From Salinibacillus xinjiangensis (lineage in GTDB: Bacteria; Bacillota; Bacilli; Bacillales; Alkalibacillaceae): a stretch of DNA of 64,000 nt. The stretch lies in NCBI RefSeq assembly GCF_009649735.1, contig NZ_WJNH01000001.1, positions 453,077-517,076 on the forward strand. Reading direction: 5' to 3'. The position numbers were made by a program, and so were the translations under genes. Each line of letters opens with the position of its first letter. Position 1 is the first letter of the stretch. Positions 53,041 to 61,432 of this stretch are shown here, piece by piece. Under the pieces are notes generated by a model. That model had not been told where the DNA came from. It was given only the letters and a program-made list of their open reading frames with translations, and made no database searches.

Positions 53041-53559
53041 ATGATTAAGAGGTATTTTCTAATACTAGCCCTTTTGCTTATTGCACTGGCCGCTTGCTCT
53101 GAGGAGGAATCCAAACCGAATCACGATGATTCAGCCAACCTTAGTTCAAACGGAGATGTTCAAATAAACGATGAACTAGAAGAACTTCAATATGATAGGG
53201 CACAGCAGGCTTGGTCATCTGAAGTAGGTGCTATATTCGCAAAAGAGGAAGCAAAAGAAATAAAGGAAGCGTATGAAATCGCTATTCATCACCCAGAGGT
53301 AATAGAGCATATGCCTTGTTATTGTGGGTGTGGAGAAGACGGCCATACAAGTAACCGTGACTGTTTTGTCGATCACGTCGACGGTGCCACGGTACAGTTA
53401 GATACCATGGGCTTTGGCTGAGGTATTTGTGTAAATATAGCCCGTGAGGCTATGCAAATGTATGAACAAGGCAAAGACCTATTAACAATCAGAAACACAA
53501 TTGATTCGAAATATGAAAGTCTTGGAGTAGAACCAACACCAACTCCAATGCCGCAATAA
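53041..53559 (+). CDS. PCYCGC-motif lipoprotein, candidate selenoprotein (UGA at codon 127)
   Basis: This is a surface lipoprotein with the lipobox LAAC (Cys about residue 19). An acidic linker leads to a redox/metal-type domain with HMPCYCGCGEDGHTSNRDCF (about 90-110), the name-giving motif of the PCYCGC family. The frame then meets TGA at 53419-53421 (codon 127) within the context GFG-UGA-GIC. It continues open for 45 codons (NIAREAMQMYEQGKDLL, then Pro/Thr-rich) to TAA 53557-53559. From memory, family members have Cys at the UGA position (a CGxC motif). A hairpin fitting the bacterial SECIS rule follows the UGA. I therefore infer selenocysteine, with a full product of 172 residues. A nonsense mutation is the alternative. 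The ribosome binding site is AGAGGTG. Confidence 0.75.
53425..53459 (+). promoter_or_regulatory. SECIS-like hairpin after the in-frame UGA
   Basis: The upper stem ATAGCC (53437-53442) pairs with GGCTAT (53448-53453) around the 5-base loop CGUGA. A lower stem, ATTTG (53425-53429), pairs with CAAAT (53455-53459) across an internal loop. The apical loop begins 21 bases after the UGA and has G in its second position. Published descriptions of bacterial SECIS elements, as I recall them, require a 16-37 base distance, a 3-14 base loop and a G in the first two loop positions. All are met. Confidence 0.65.
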
Positions 53560-53567
53560 GCAGGTAA

Positions 53568-53597
53568 GCAGCCGTCATTGGGATGGCTGCTTTTTTA
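53568..53597 (+). terminator. Terminator of the PCYCGC lipoprotein gene
   Basis: GCAGCCGTC (53568-53576) pairs with GATGGCTGC (53582-53590) with one wobble, followed by T6. It is located 8 bases past the distal TAA at 53559 and not at the UGA, which supports expression of the full frame. Confidence 0.85.
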
Positions 53598-53656
53598 CAT
53601 ATTTGATAATTGTTAGCATTTCATTTGACTGGTGATACGATAGGGGGGTATAGTGA

Positions 53657-53758
53657 AAGTGGAATCTATTTTGGGCATTAGCTTACCACGCTGAAGGAAT
53701 CCCAAGAGTAGAAGAAGGCATACTATTATTAAGCTTTTCCAGTGCGGTTATAGCTTAA
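53657..53758 (+). pseudogene. C-terminal remnant of a P1B-type metal ATPase (CopA/CopB-like)
   Basis: A short frame reads NLFWALAYHAEGIP, then ILLLSFSSAVIA, and stops at TAA 53756-53758. This is the pattern of the last two membrane segments of heavy-metal P-type ATPases (NLFWAxxYNxxxIP ... LMSLSTVIVA). Everything upstream is missing. A G-run, GATAGGGGGGTATAG (53639-53653), just before it resembles half of a CsoR operator. The remnant lies 37 bases before copZ, which suggests a collapsed csoR-copA-copZ-type operon. Confidence 0.5.
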
Positions 53759-53795
53759 AAATATAAAACTTAATTTAAGAAAGGAAGTTTTAGAT

Positions 53796-53999
53796 ATGAG
53801 TATTACATTAAATGTACAAGGAATGTCATGTGGACATTGTGAAAGTGCAGTTAAAGGAGCCCTAGGTGAACTAGAAGGCGTTAACGGTGTTGACGTTGAT
53901 TTAGGCAGTGGGAAAGTAGAAGTTCAATATGAAGAAGGCAAAGTAACAGAAGCTCAAATGAAGGAAGCGATTGAAGAGCAAGGTTATGATGTAGCTTAA
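53796..53999 (+). CDS. copZ: Copper chaperone CopZ
   Basis: The 67-residue heavy-metal-associated domain protein has the Cu(I) site MSCGHCESAV (GMxCxxC, residues 10-15), acidic surface segments and the ending IEEQGYDVA. It carries copper to an exporting ATPase. No intact copA lies beside it here; only an ATPase remnant precedes it. The ribosome binding site is GAAAGGAAG. Control through CsoR is expected, but the operator upstream appears only partial. Confidence 0.92.
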   Translation: MSITLNVQGMSCGHCESAVKGALGELEGVNGVDVDLGSGKVEVQYEEGKVTEAQMKEAIEEQGYDVA

Positions 54000-54007
54000 A
54001 TATGTGG

Positions 54008-54036
54008 GTGCCAGCAGGGGTTGCTGGCACTTTTTC
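54008..54036 (+). terminator. Terminator of copZ
   Basis: GTGCCAGCA (54008-54016) pairs with TGCTGGCAC (54022-54030) with a 5-base loop, followed by T5. Confidence 0.88.
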
Positions 54037-54158
54037 TTTGGGATTTTGTTCAGTTAGTGGTAGCTGTAGTGTGAACAAAGCGATTTTATTAGAGGCTCTG
54101 AGATTGTGGGTGCGTTCGGCTTTAGTATATAAAGTGCTATATTCAGCAAAACCAACCT

Positions 54159-54545
54159 GAACTTCAGCAACTAGGGTCCGAGAATGTGGCTACAGCATAT
54201 TGAGAGGCAACATCAGCATATTCCCCCTGGACTTTAGCACAACTGAAGTCAACTTTAGTTAACAGCGCTCATACTTCAGCATAAAAGCCCATGTTTAGCA
54301 AAATCCGCTCCATGTTCAGTAAACCAGAGAAGAACTTCAGCATCTAGGGCCCGTGAATGTGGCTTCAGCATATCGAGAGCCAACACCAGCGAATCAACCC
54401 TGGTCATCAGCATAACAGAAGTGAACTCTAGCCAAACTCGCTCATACTTCAGCATAAAAGCCATCTTCAGCAAAATCAGCTCCATGTTTATCAAAACAAA
54501 GAAGAAGAACTTCAGCACCCAGGGCCGTAATTGTACTCGCTCAAC
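54159..54545. repeat. Tandem ~174-nt repeat rich in CTTCAGCA octamers
   Basis: GAACTTCAGCA followed by a TAGGG/CAGGG block recurs at 54159, 54332 and 54507, giving two full units of 173 and 175 bases and a partial third. Within each unit, octamers of the CTTCAGCA/CTTTAGCA type recur every 15-30 bases. Further octamers lie upstream, back to about 54110. An apparent minus-strand ORF at 54276-54518 is built from the repeat (repeated Met-Leu-Lys) and is not a gene in my view. This accounts for the 558-base gap between copZ and the coat genes. Confidence 0.8.
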
Positions 54546-54557
54546 TTAGCAAACCAC

Positions 54558-54941
54558 CTACTGCAAAAACGGCAGCTGATTCGAATATCCCGCAAACTGC
54601 TGATACGATTGCTGCATTTTCTGCTGATCAGCAACCTCTAATGAATACCAGCCTTTTTTAAACATCATATCAAATAGATTACGCTGGCAGTCTTGTGTTT
54701 CCTTGAAAATTGTGGCTAAATCAGAGTAGAGTGTCTGATTGCTAACCTCGTTCATTGCTGTACTGTAGGCAGCTGTCATATATTTTTCAGTAGTCAGGAT
54801 ATCATTGATAAAATCACGTTCATTCATCTGTGGTGTTTTCGGAACCTGTGTTTCTTGATTCGATATCTTTTGACTTTGTTGAAGGTTTTGCATTTGCATA
54901 TTTCGTTCTGCCTGCTGTTGCAATTGATCTTGATTTGTCAT
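54558..54941 (-). CDS. CotF-family spore coat protein
   Basis: The 127-residue protein has a Gln/Asn/Met-rich N-terminal tail (about 1-38) and a four-helix coat F domain (about 40-110). The segment ERDFINDILTTEKYMTAAYSTAMNEVSNQTL is the hallmark, followed by DCQRNLFDMMFKKGWYSLE. Such proteins are found in spore coats. The ribosome binding site is AAAGGAGA. A second, smaller coat-like gene lies 82 bases upstream in the same orientation, so they may be co-transcribed late in sporulation. Confidence 0.88.
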   Translation of the reverse strand: MTNQDQLQQQAERNMQMQNLQQSQKISNQETQVPKTPQMNERDFINDILTTEKYMTAAYSTAMNEVSNQTLYSDLATIFKETQDCQRNLFDMMFKKGWYSLEVADQQKMQQSYQQFAGYSNQLPFLQ

Positions 54942-55023
54942 AAATGATTCTCCTTTCCTGACGTCAAGTCATTCCATAAGTATTAGCAATGTATCTCGCA
55001 CTGCATGGCAAACTGCTCCCACC

Positions 55024-55293
55024 TTAATTACTTACCTGTGGGCTAGGATTCTTATTAAGATGCTGTAAAATTTTTTGATAATGATTTTGATGCATTTGCC
55101 CTGCACCCTCAAGTGCCGCCTTTACCTCCTGATCACTACACTGCTGGGCAAAAAAATAAGCTTTTTTACTAGCATTTAAATTCCAGGAGAGCATGTCGGT
55201 TAAGTATAAGTGATCCTTAGTACTAATCATATTTGGTGGAGCGGGCATAGGATTTGATTGTTGAAACTGGTTATTTTGTTGTTGTTGTGCCAT
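55024..55293 (-). CDS. Small CotF-like spore coat protein
   Basis: The 89-residue protein has a Gln-rich start (MAQQQQNNQFQQ) and then a helical segment, TKDHLYLTDMLSWNLNASKKAYFFAQQCSD, and HQNHYQKILQHL. These match the ferritin-like/coat F helix pattern of small Bacillus coat proteins. The ribosome binding site is AAGGAGG. It lies directly upstream of the larger CotF-like gene. A sporulation-specific role is inferred from family and context. Confidence 0.8.
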   Translation of the reverse strand: MAQQQQNNQFQQSNPMPAPPNMISTKDHLYLTDMLSWNLNASKKAYFFAQQCSDQEVKAALEGAGQMHQNHYQKILQHLNKNPSPQVSN

Positions 55294-55432
55294 TCATAAA
55301 TCCTCCTTATATAACTTTAGTTTTAGCATGCCTCAAATTTCGTCAAAAAAACGTTGCGAAAAGTCAGAATATATTTTATAGTAAAGATATAGATTAGATA
55401 GGGGACTATCTAAATTTTTTTCGTAGCAAAAA

Positions 55433-55450
55433 TGAATGAGTATTCATTCA
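55433..55450. promoter_or_regulatory. FadR operator upstream of fadNAE
   Basis: TGAATGAGTATTCATTCA fits the B. subtilis FadR consensus TGAATGANTANTCATTCA at every fixed position. It ends 21 bases before the fadN start codon. Release of FadR by long-chain acyl-CoA should induce the operon. Confidence 0.92.
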
Positions 55451-55471
55451 AAGGAGATAGGGGGAACTAGA

Positions 55472-57871
55472 ATGGAGCGAAAAATCAAGCGCGCAGCCGT
55501 GTTGGGCTCTGGTGTAATGGGCTCTGGAATCGCTGCACACTTGGCGAATGTAGGAATTCCAACATTGATGCTTGACATTGTACCTCGAGAATTAACAGAT
55601 GCGGAAAAGAAGAAGGGATTAACTTTAGATGATTCTGTAGTTCGAAACAGAATTAGTGAATTAAGTAAAAAACAATTGCTAAAACAAAAGCCATCGCCAA
55701 TTACGAGCAAAAAGAGTCTCGATTTAATTGAAGTCGGTAATATGGAAGATGACATGGAAAAGCTTAAGGATGTTGACTGGATTATTGAGGTAGTTGTAGA
55801 GAGGCTAGATATTAAACAAAAGGTTTTTACTCAGGTCGATCAATATCGTAAGGAAGGATCGATTGTGAGTTCTAATACATCAGGAATTTCCATTGAAGCG
55901 ATGGCAGAAGGGCGCTCTGAGGATTTCAGAAAGCATTTCCTCGGAACCCATTTCTTTAACCCACCTCGCTACTTAAAACTGTTAGAAGTGATTCCAACAA
56001 AGGATACTGATGATGAAGTTTTGTCCTTTATGAAAACCTTTAGTGAAGATGTTTTAGGTAAGGGTGTTGTGGAAGCAAAGGATACGCCAAACTTTATCGC
56101 TAACCGTATTGGAACATATGGATTGCTGGTCACCGTTCGTGAAATGTTGAATGGTGGGTACAGTGTTGGAGAAGTGGATTCGGTTACAGGTCCATTAATT
56201 GGCCGACCGAAGAGTGCTACTTTCCGGACACTGGATGTTGTTGGTTTGGATACATTCGCTCATGTAGCTAAAAACGTTTATGACCAAGTTGATGGGGAAG
56301 AAAAGAAGGTCTTTGAAGTTCCTGACTTTATGAAGAAAATGCTTGATAAAGGCTGGTTAGGAGCAAAGTCAGGTCAAGGCTTTTTCGTAAAGAAAAAAGG
56401 CGAAAAGGGTAGCGTCATTTATGAATTAGACCCTGAAACCTTAGAATATGGCGAGCGCAAAAAGCTTAAGACAGGAGCTGTGCAGGCAGCTAAGCAGGAA
56501 AAAGGCCCTAAGCGAAAATTGAAAGCGCTTGTATCAACTAAAGGCGATCGAGCTAGTGATTTAATTTGGTCGATTTCCAAGCCTACATTGGTATATTCAG
56601 CCGAATTATTAGGTGAAATTGCTGATGATATCACAGCTATTGATGATGCCATGAAATGGGGATTCGGTTGGGAGCTAGGTCCATTTGAAATGTGGGATGC
56701 GATTGGCTTGAAAAAGTCAGTTGATCGAATGAAGGAAGAAGGAACTCAAGTCCCTGCATGGATTGAAGACATGCTAGCCAATGGACATGAAACCTTCTAC
56801 AAAAAACAAAATGGAAAGGTCTATTACTATGACCAAGGGGAATATAAGGAAAAGTCCTTTAACCCTAAAGAAATTCACTTAAAGCTACACAAGGAATCAG
56901 CTGGTGTCATTAAAAAGAATAGTGGTGCTAGTTTAATAGATATTGGGGATGATGTAGCTTTACTAGAATTTCATTCTCAAAGTAATGCGATCGGGCTAGA
57001 CATCATCCAAATGGTAAACAAGTCCCTTGAGGAAGTGAATAAAAATTACAAAGGACTTGTCATCGGTAACCAAGGTAAAAACTTCTGTGTCGGTGCTAAC
57101 CTTGGCATGATGCTTATGGAAGCACAGGATTTTAACTTTATGGAACTAGGCATGATTGTGAATCAGTTCCAACAAGCAATGATGAATATTAAATACAATG
57201 AAAAACCAGTTGTAGCAGCGCCATTTGGCATGACGCTTGGTGGAGGAACAGAAATTTGCCTACCAGCAAGCTCTATCCAACCTTCACAAGAATCCTATAT
57301 GGGACTTGTTGAATTCGGTGTAGGCCTAATCCCTGGTGGAGGCGGAAACAAAGAATACTATATTAAGCGTTTGAAGGGTCTTCCTGAAGGTGTGGATCTT
57401 GACCTGCAAAAGATTTCAAATGATGTGTTTGAAAAAATTGCTATGGCAAAGGTATCTACCTCAGCTGCCGAGGCCCGTGAAAATGGTATTTTAGATCAAA
57501 ATGACTCCATTAGCGTGAACCAAGACCATTTAATTCATGACGCGAAACAAAAAGTGTTATCTCTTGATCAAGCAGGCTATCAAGCACCTAAGCGTGAAAA
57601 GGTGCCTGTTGTTGGAGAAGCGGGCTATGCCACTATGCTACTTGGTGCGAAACAGCTTAATATAGGTGGTTACGCATCCGAGCATGACTTAAAAATTGCG
57701 GAAAAGCTTGCCTTTGTTTTAGCAGGCGGCAAATTAAAAGAAGGAACATTAGTCGATGAAGATTATTTACTAGATTTAGAGCGTGAAGCATTCCTAAGCC
57801 TTATCGGAGAACCAAAAACTCAAGCAAGAATGCAGCACATGCTCGTAAAAGGCAAGCCATTACGTAACTAA
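55472..57871 (+). CDS. fadN: 3-hydroxyacyl-CoA dehydrogenase/enoyl-CoA hydratase
   Basis: This is a two-domain beta-oxidation enzyme. The N-terminal NAD-binding dehydrogenase part has AAVLGSGVMGSGIAAHLA (about 7-24), SNTSGISIEAMA, the catalytic His in FLGTHFFNPPRYLKLLEVI and a C-domain to about 460. The C-terminal crotonase part (about 490-680) has the oxyanion segments NQGKNFCVGANLGMM and GMTLGGGTEI. The length of 799 residues is close to B. subtilis FadN. ATG 55472 (MERKIKRAAVLG) is preceded by a G-rich ribosome binding site. It is the first gene of fadNAE and lies directly behind a FadR operator. Confidence 0.95.
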   Translation: MERKIKRAAVLGSGVMGSGIAAHLANVGIPTLMLDIVPRELTDAEKKKGLTLDDSVVRNRISELSKKQLLKQKPSPITSKKSLDLIEVGNMEDDMEKLKDVDWIIEVVVERLDIKQKVFTQVDQYRKEGSIVSSNTSGISIEAMAEGRSEDFRKHFLGTHFFNPPRYLKLLEVIPTKDTDDEVLSFMKTFSEDVLGKGVVEAKDTPNFIANRIGTYGLLVTVREMLNGGYSVGEVDSVTGPLIGRPKSATFRTLDVVGLDTFAHVAKNVYDQVDGEEKKVFEVPDFMKKMLDKGWLGAKSGQGFFVKKKGEKGSVIYELDPETLEYGERKKLKTGAVQAAKQEKGPKRKLKALVSTKGDRASDLIWSISKPTLVYSAELLGEIADDITAIDDAMKWGFGWELGPFEMWDAIGLKKSVDRMKEEGTQVPAWIEDMLANGHETFYKKQNGKVYYYDQGEYKEKSFNPKEIHLKLHKESAGVIKKNSGASLIDIGDDVALLEFHSQSNAIGLDIIQMVNKSLEEVNKNYKGLVIGNQGKNFCVGANLGMMLMEAQDFNFMELGMIVNQFQQAMMNIKYNEKPVVAAPFGMTLGGGTEICLPASSIQPSQESYMGLVEFGVGLIPGGGGNKEYYIKRLKGLPEGVDLDLQKISNDVFEKIAMAKVSTSAAEARENGILDQNDSISVNQDHLIHDAKQKVLSLDQAGYQAPKREKVPVVGEAGYATMLLGAKQLNIGGYASEHDLKIAEKLAFVLAGGKLKEGTLVDEDYLLDLEREAFLSLIGEPKTQARMQHMLVKGKPLRN

Positions 57872-57910
57872 TGGACTTTAAATACTCCAATTAGAATAGG
57901 GGGAAAAAAT

Positions 57911-59086
57911 GTGAAGGAAGCGGTTATCGTCTCAGGTGCACGTACACCTGTAGGAAAAGCAAAAAAAGGGACACTCGCCAATACACGTCCTGATGATTTA
58001 GCTGCAATTACGGTAAAAGAAACGTTAAAACGCGCCAATAATTATGATGGCAATATTGATGACGTTATTTTCGGTTGTGCAATGCCAGAAGCAGAACAAG
58101 GAATGAACATGGCAAGAAATATCGCTGGTTTAGCTGGCCTTTCGATTGATACGCCAGGAATTACCATCAATCGTTATTGTTCATCAGGACTACAAAGTAT
58201 TGCTTATGCGGCAGAAAGAATTATGTTAGGTCATAGTGACACCATCATCGCCGGTGGTGCTGAATCTATGAGTCTTATTCCAATGGGAGGCCATGTAATC
58301 AAGCCGAATTTAGAATTAGTAGAAAATGCTCCAGGCTATTACATGTCGATGGGTCACACAGCAGAAGAGGTAGCGAAACGCTTTGAAATATCTCGTGAGG
58401 ACCAAGATGCCTTCGCGGCTAGAAGTCATGAAAGAGCAGCTAAAGCACTTCAAGAAGGAAAGTTTAAAGATGAAACGGTCCCTGTTGAGGTGACCGTGAG
58501 AGAGCTTGGGGACGATCGAAAGGTTCAAGAAAAGACTATTACCCTTACACAGGATGAAGGGGTACGCGAGGGTACAACACCCGATATTCTTGGAAAATTA
58601 AAGCCAGCTTTTTCCGTAAATGGTTCTGTTACGGCCGGTAATTCGTCACAGATGAGTGATGGAGCTGCGTCTGTATTGGTCATGGAACATGAAAAGGCCA
58701 AATCACAAGGTTTACAGCCACTGGCTAAATTCCGCTCCTTTGCGGTAGCTGGTGTAGAGCCAGAAATCATGGGAGTAGGTCCAGTGAAAGCTGTTCCAAA
58801 GGCATTGGAAATTGCCGGACTAAGTCTCTCAGATATCGGCTTATTTGAACTAAATGAAGCCTTTGCTTCACAATCCCTACGAGTGATTCGTGAGCTAGGC
58901 TTGGATGAAGATAAAGTCAATGTAAATGGTGGAGCCATTGCTTTAGGTCACCCATTAGGCTGCACAGGGTCCAAGTTAACTTTATCGTTAATCCATGAAA
59001 TGAAACGCAGAAATGAGCAATTTGGAGTTGTTACGATGTGTATCGGTGGCGGCATGGGAGCTGCTGGTGTATTCGAACTTCTATAA
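57911..59086 (+). CDS. fadA: Acetyl-CoA C-acyltransferase (thiolase)
   Basis: This is the thiolase of beta-oxidation, which cleaves 3-ketoacyl-CoA with CoA. The nucleophilic Cys lies in NRYCSSGLQSIA (about 87-98), the catalytic His in NVNGGAIALGHPLGCTG (about 335-351), and the second active-site Cys in VTMCIGGGMGAAG (about 375). The length of 391 residues is standard. The start is GTG behind GGGGGA. It lies 39 bases after fadN and 22 before fadE, all in one operon. Confidence 0.96.
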   Translation: MKEAVIVSGARTPVGKAKKGTLANTRPDDLAAITVKETLKRANNYDGNIDDVIFGCAMPEAEQGMNMARNIAGLAGLSIDTPGITINRYCSSGLQSIAYAAERIMLGHSDTIIAGGAESMSLIPMGGHVIKPNLELVENAPGYYMSMGHTAEEVAKRFEISREDQDAFAARSHERAAKALQEGKFKDETVPVEVTVRELGDDRKVQEKTITLTQDEGVREGTTPDILGKLKPAFSVNGSVTAGNSSQMSDGAASVLVMEHEKAKSQGLQPLAKFRSFAVAGVEPEIMGVGPVKAVPKALEIAGLSLSDIGLFELNEAFASQSLRVIRELGLDEDKVNVNGGAIALGHPLGCTGSKLTLSLIHEMKRRNEQFGVVTMCIGGGMGAAGVFELL

Positions 59087-59108
59087 CTCTTAAAAGGGGG
59101 AAATCGGA

Positions 59109-60893
59109 ATGAGTGAAACTAAGGAAAAGTTATTTAAAGGTGGGGCATTTTTAGTTGAAGATCTTCAGGGAGAAGACATTATTACACCTGAGGATTTTAC
59201 CGAAGAACATAAAATGATTGCTAAGACTACAGAGGATTTCGTGGAAGGGGAAGTTGTTCCAAACATTGATCGCCTAGAAAATCATGAATTTGATGTTTCT
59301 GTTAAGCTTTTAAAACAAGCTGGTGAGCTAGGACTACTTGGGGCGGATGTTCCTGAAGAATATGGAGGGCTGGGCTTAGATAAAATTAGCTCTTCTTTAA
59401 TTACCGAAAAAATGTCTCGTGCAGGTGGATTTTCCATCTCACATGGTGGACACGTTGGAATCGGTTCCTTGCCAATTGTTTTCTTCGGGAATGAAGAGCA
59501 AAAGAAAAAGTATTTGCCTAAGCTTGCAACTGGTGAATTATTAGCTGCCTATGCCTTAACAGAGCCGGGATCTGGTTCAGATGCGTTAGGAGCGAAAACA
59601 ACAGCGAAGTTAAATGAAGCGGGTACTCATTATGTGTTAAATGGCGAAAAACAATGGATTACAAACTCTGCATTTGCTGATGTCTTTGTTGTGTATGCTA
59701 AGGTAGATGGAGAAAAGTTTACAGCCTTTATAGTAGAAAGAGAATTCCCAGGTGTTTCAACAGGTCCTGAGGAAAAGAAAATGGGTATCAAATCTTCTTC
59801 TACTCGTACATTAATTTTAGAGGATGCTGAAGTACCCGTTGAAAATGTTTTAGGTGAAATTGGTCGTGGTCATGTGATTGCCTTTAACATCCTGAATGTA
59901 GGTCGTTATAAGCTTGCAATTGGAGGCGTTGGTGGTTCAAAGCGTGCCCTTCAAGTTGCTGTTTCCTATGCGAATGAACGTAAGCAGTTCAAAACGCCAA
60001 TTTCAAGTTTTACCTTAACACAAGAAAAAATCGGAAAAATGGCTGCAGATATTTATGCGAATGAAAGCTCGGTTTATCGTACTGTTGGGCTTTTTGAACA
60101 ACGCTTAGGAAACCTCAGCCAAGAGGAATTAAATAATGGAAGTGAAGTGGCAAAAGGAATCGCAGAATATGCTATTGAGTGTTCCATGAACAAATACAGC
60201 GCAACAGAACTGTTAGATTATGTAGTGGATGAAGCAGTACAAATTCATGGTGGTTACGGATTTATGCAGGAATATGAGGTTGAGCGTGCCTATCGTGATT
60301 CCCGTATTAACCGTATTTTTGAAGGAACGAACGAAATTAACCGTTTAATTGTTCCAGGTACATTACTGAAGAAGGCCATGAAAGGTGAACTACCACTTTT
60401 ACAAAAGGCGATGGAGCTTCAAGAGGAAATCATGATGATGATGCCGGAACAAGTTGGTGATGAAACTCTTGAGCAAGAAAAATATTTATTGAAAAATGCG
60501 AAGAAAATTGGCCTGCTAGCAGCTGGCTTGGCTGCACAGAAATACGGAGAAAAGCTAGAAAATGAACAAGAAATTTTAGCCAACATTGCTGATATGGCAT
60601 CTGAGATTTATAACATGGAATCAGCCGTTCTTCGTACAGAAAAAGCCATTAACAAAGATGGTGAAGAGAACAGTAAACAAAAGCTTCTTTATACTCAAGT
60701 ATTCTGTCAAGAAGCATTCAACCGTATCGAAGCACATGCCAAGGAGACATTAGTGGCTAGTGAGACTGGTGATTCTCTACGCATGATGATGTCAGCATTA
60801 CGTAAGCTTACTCGTCACGACCCAACGAACGTGATTGCTAAAAAGCGTGAAATTGCTGCAGCGATTATTAAAGAAGAAAAATATGTAGTTTAA
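59109..60893 (+). CDS. fadE: Acyl-CoA dehydrogenase
   Basis: This FAD-dependent acyl-CoA dehydrogenase catalyses the first step of beta-oxidation. The N-terminal and middle domains show YALTEPGSGSDALGAKTTA (about 151-169) and WITNSAFADVFVVYA. The C-domain has RKQFKTPISSF (about 297), VDEAVQIHGGYGFMQEYEVER, the catalytic Glu in RIFEGTNEINR (about 405-415), and then an extra C-terminal extension (about 420-594) typical of the Bacillus FadE/VLCAD-like type. The ribosome binding site is AGGGGG. It is the last gene of fadNAE. Confidence 0.95.
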   Translation: MSETKEKLFKGGAFLVEDLQGEDIITPEDFTEEHKMIAKTTEDFVEGEVVPNIDRLENHEFDVSVKLLKQAGELGLLGADVPEEYGGLGLDKISSSLITEKMSRAGGFSISHGGHVGIGSLPIVFFGNEEQKKKYLPKLATGELLAAYALTEPGSGSDALGAKTTAKLNEAGTHYVLNGEKQWITNSAFADVFVVYAKVDGEKFTAFIVEREFPGVSTGPEEKKMGIKSSSTRTLILEDAEVPVENVLGEIGRGHVIAFNILNVGRYKLAIGGVGGSKRALQVAVSYANERKQFKTPISSFTLTQEKIGKMAADIYANESSVYRTVGLFEQRLGNLSQEELNNGSEVAKGIAEYAIECSMNKYSATELLDYVVDEAVQIHGGYGFMQEYEVERAYRDSRINRIFEGTNEINRLIVPGTLLKKAMKGELPLLQKAMELQEEIMMMMPEQVGDETLEQEKYLLKNAKKIGLLAAGLAAQKYGEKLENEQEILANIADMASEIYNMESAVLRTEKAINKDGEENSKQKLLYTQVFCQEAFNRIEAHAKETLVASETGDSLRMMMSALRKLTRHDPTNVIAKKREIAAAIIKEEKYVV

Positions 60894-60912
60894 TAAAAAT
60901 AAATAAACTAAA

Positions 60913-60942
60913 CTGGCCTTCGCTAACAGTAGTGAAGGCCAG
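60913..60942 (+). terminator. Terminator of fadNAE
   Basis: CTGGCCTTC (60913-60921) pairs with GAAGGCCAG (60934-60942) with a 12-base loop, 20 bases after the fadE stop. Confidence 0.8.
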
Positions 60943-61028
60943 ATTTATGTTCCTAAGTCGTTATTAGTGATATGTCGATAAATGTTGTGTTAAAATACCA
61001 TTGAAACTCGTACAGAGGAGGATTAATT

Positions 61029-61385
61029 GTGCCATTAAAAGTCTACCAATATCCGAAATGCGGAACATGTAAAAAGGCTCTAAAATGGTTAGATGAACAT
61101 AATATTGCGTATGAATCGATACATATTGTCGAGAACCCACCATCTAAACAGGAGCTTGCTTCATTAATTGAAAAAAGTGGGTTACCTACGAAAAAATTCT
61201 TTAATACGAGTGGGAAAAAGTACCGGGAACTTGGCTTAAAGGATAAAATTAAAGAGGCCACAGATAACGAAATGGTCGAATGGTTAGCTTCAGATGGTAT
61301 GTTAATCAAAAGACCAATTGTTACCGATGGTGAACAAGTGACCGTAGGGTTTAGGGAAGAATTATTTGGACAAACATGGAAATAA
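61029..61385 (+). CDS. yusI: Spx/ArsC-family protein YusI
   Basis: The 118-residue thioredoxin-fold protein of the ArsC/Spx family has the redox pair CGTC (residues 11-14), then KKALKWLDEHNI, the cis-Pro region LIKRPIVTDG (about 94) and VGFREELF at the end. It corresponds to B. subtilis YusI. Gene order next to gcvH agrees. Its physiological role is unproven, and it lacks features specific to Spx transcription partners. The start is GTG behind GAGGAGGA. Confidence 0.88.
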   Translation: MPLKVYQYPKCGTCKKALKWLDEHNIAYESIHIVENPPSKQELASLIEKSGLPTKKFFNTSGKKYRELGLKDKIKEATDNEMVEWLASDGMLIKRPIVTDGEQVTVGFREELFGQTWK

Positions 61386-61432
61386 TGAGTTAGTATATCA
61401 ATGTGGATAGAAAATCTTTGGAGGGATTATAT

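Noticed and set aside
53419-53421. Reading the UGA as the true end of the lipoprotein or as a plain nonsense mutation
   Set aside because: The frame stays open with family-like sequence after it, the terminator follows the distal stop, and a SECIS-like hairpin is present. The alternative is still recorded as possible.
54276-54518. 80-codon minus-strand ORF rich in Met-Leu-Lys
   Set aside because: It is produced by the tandem octamer repeat and has no start signals.
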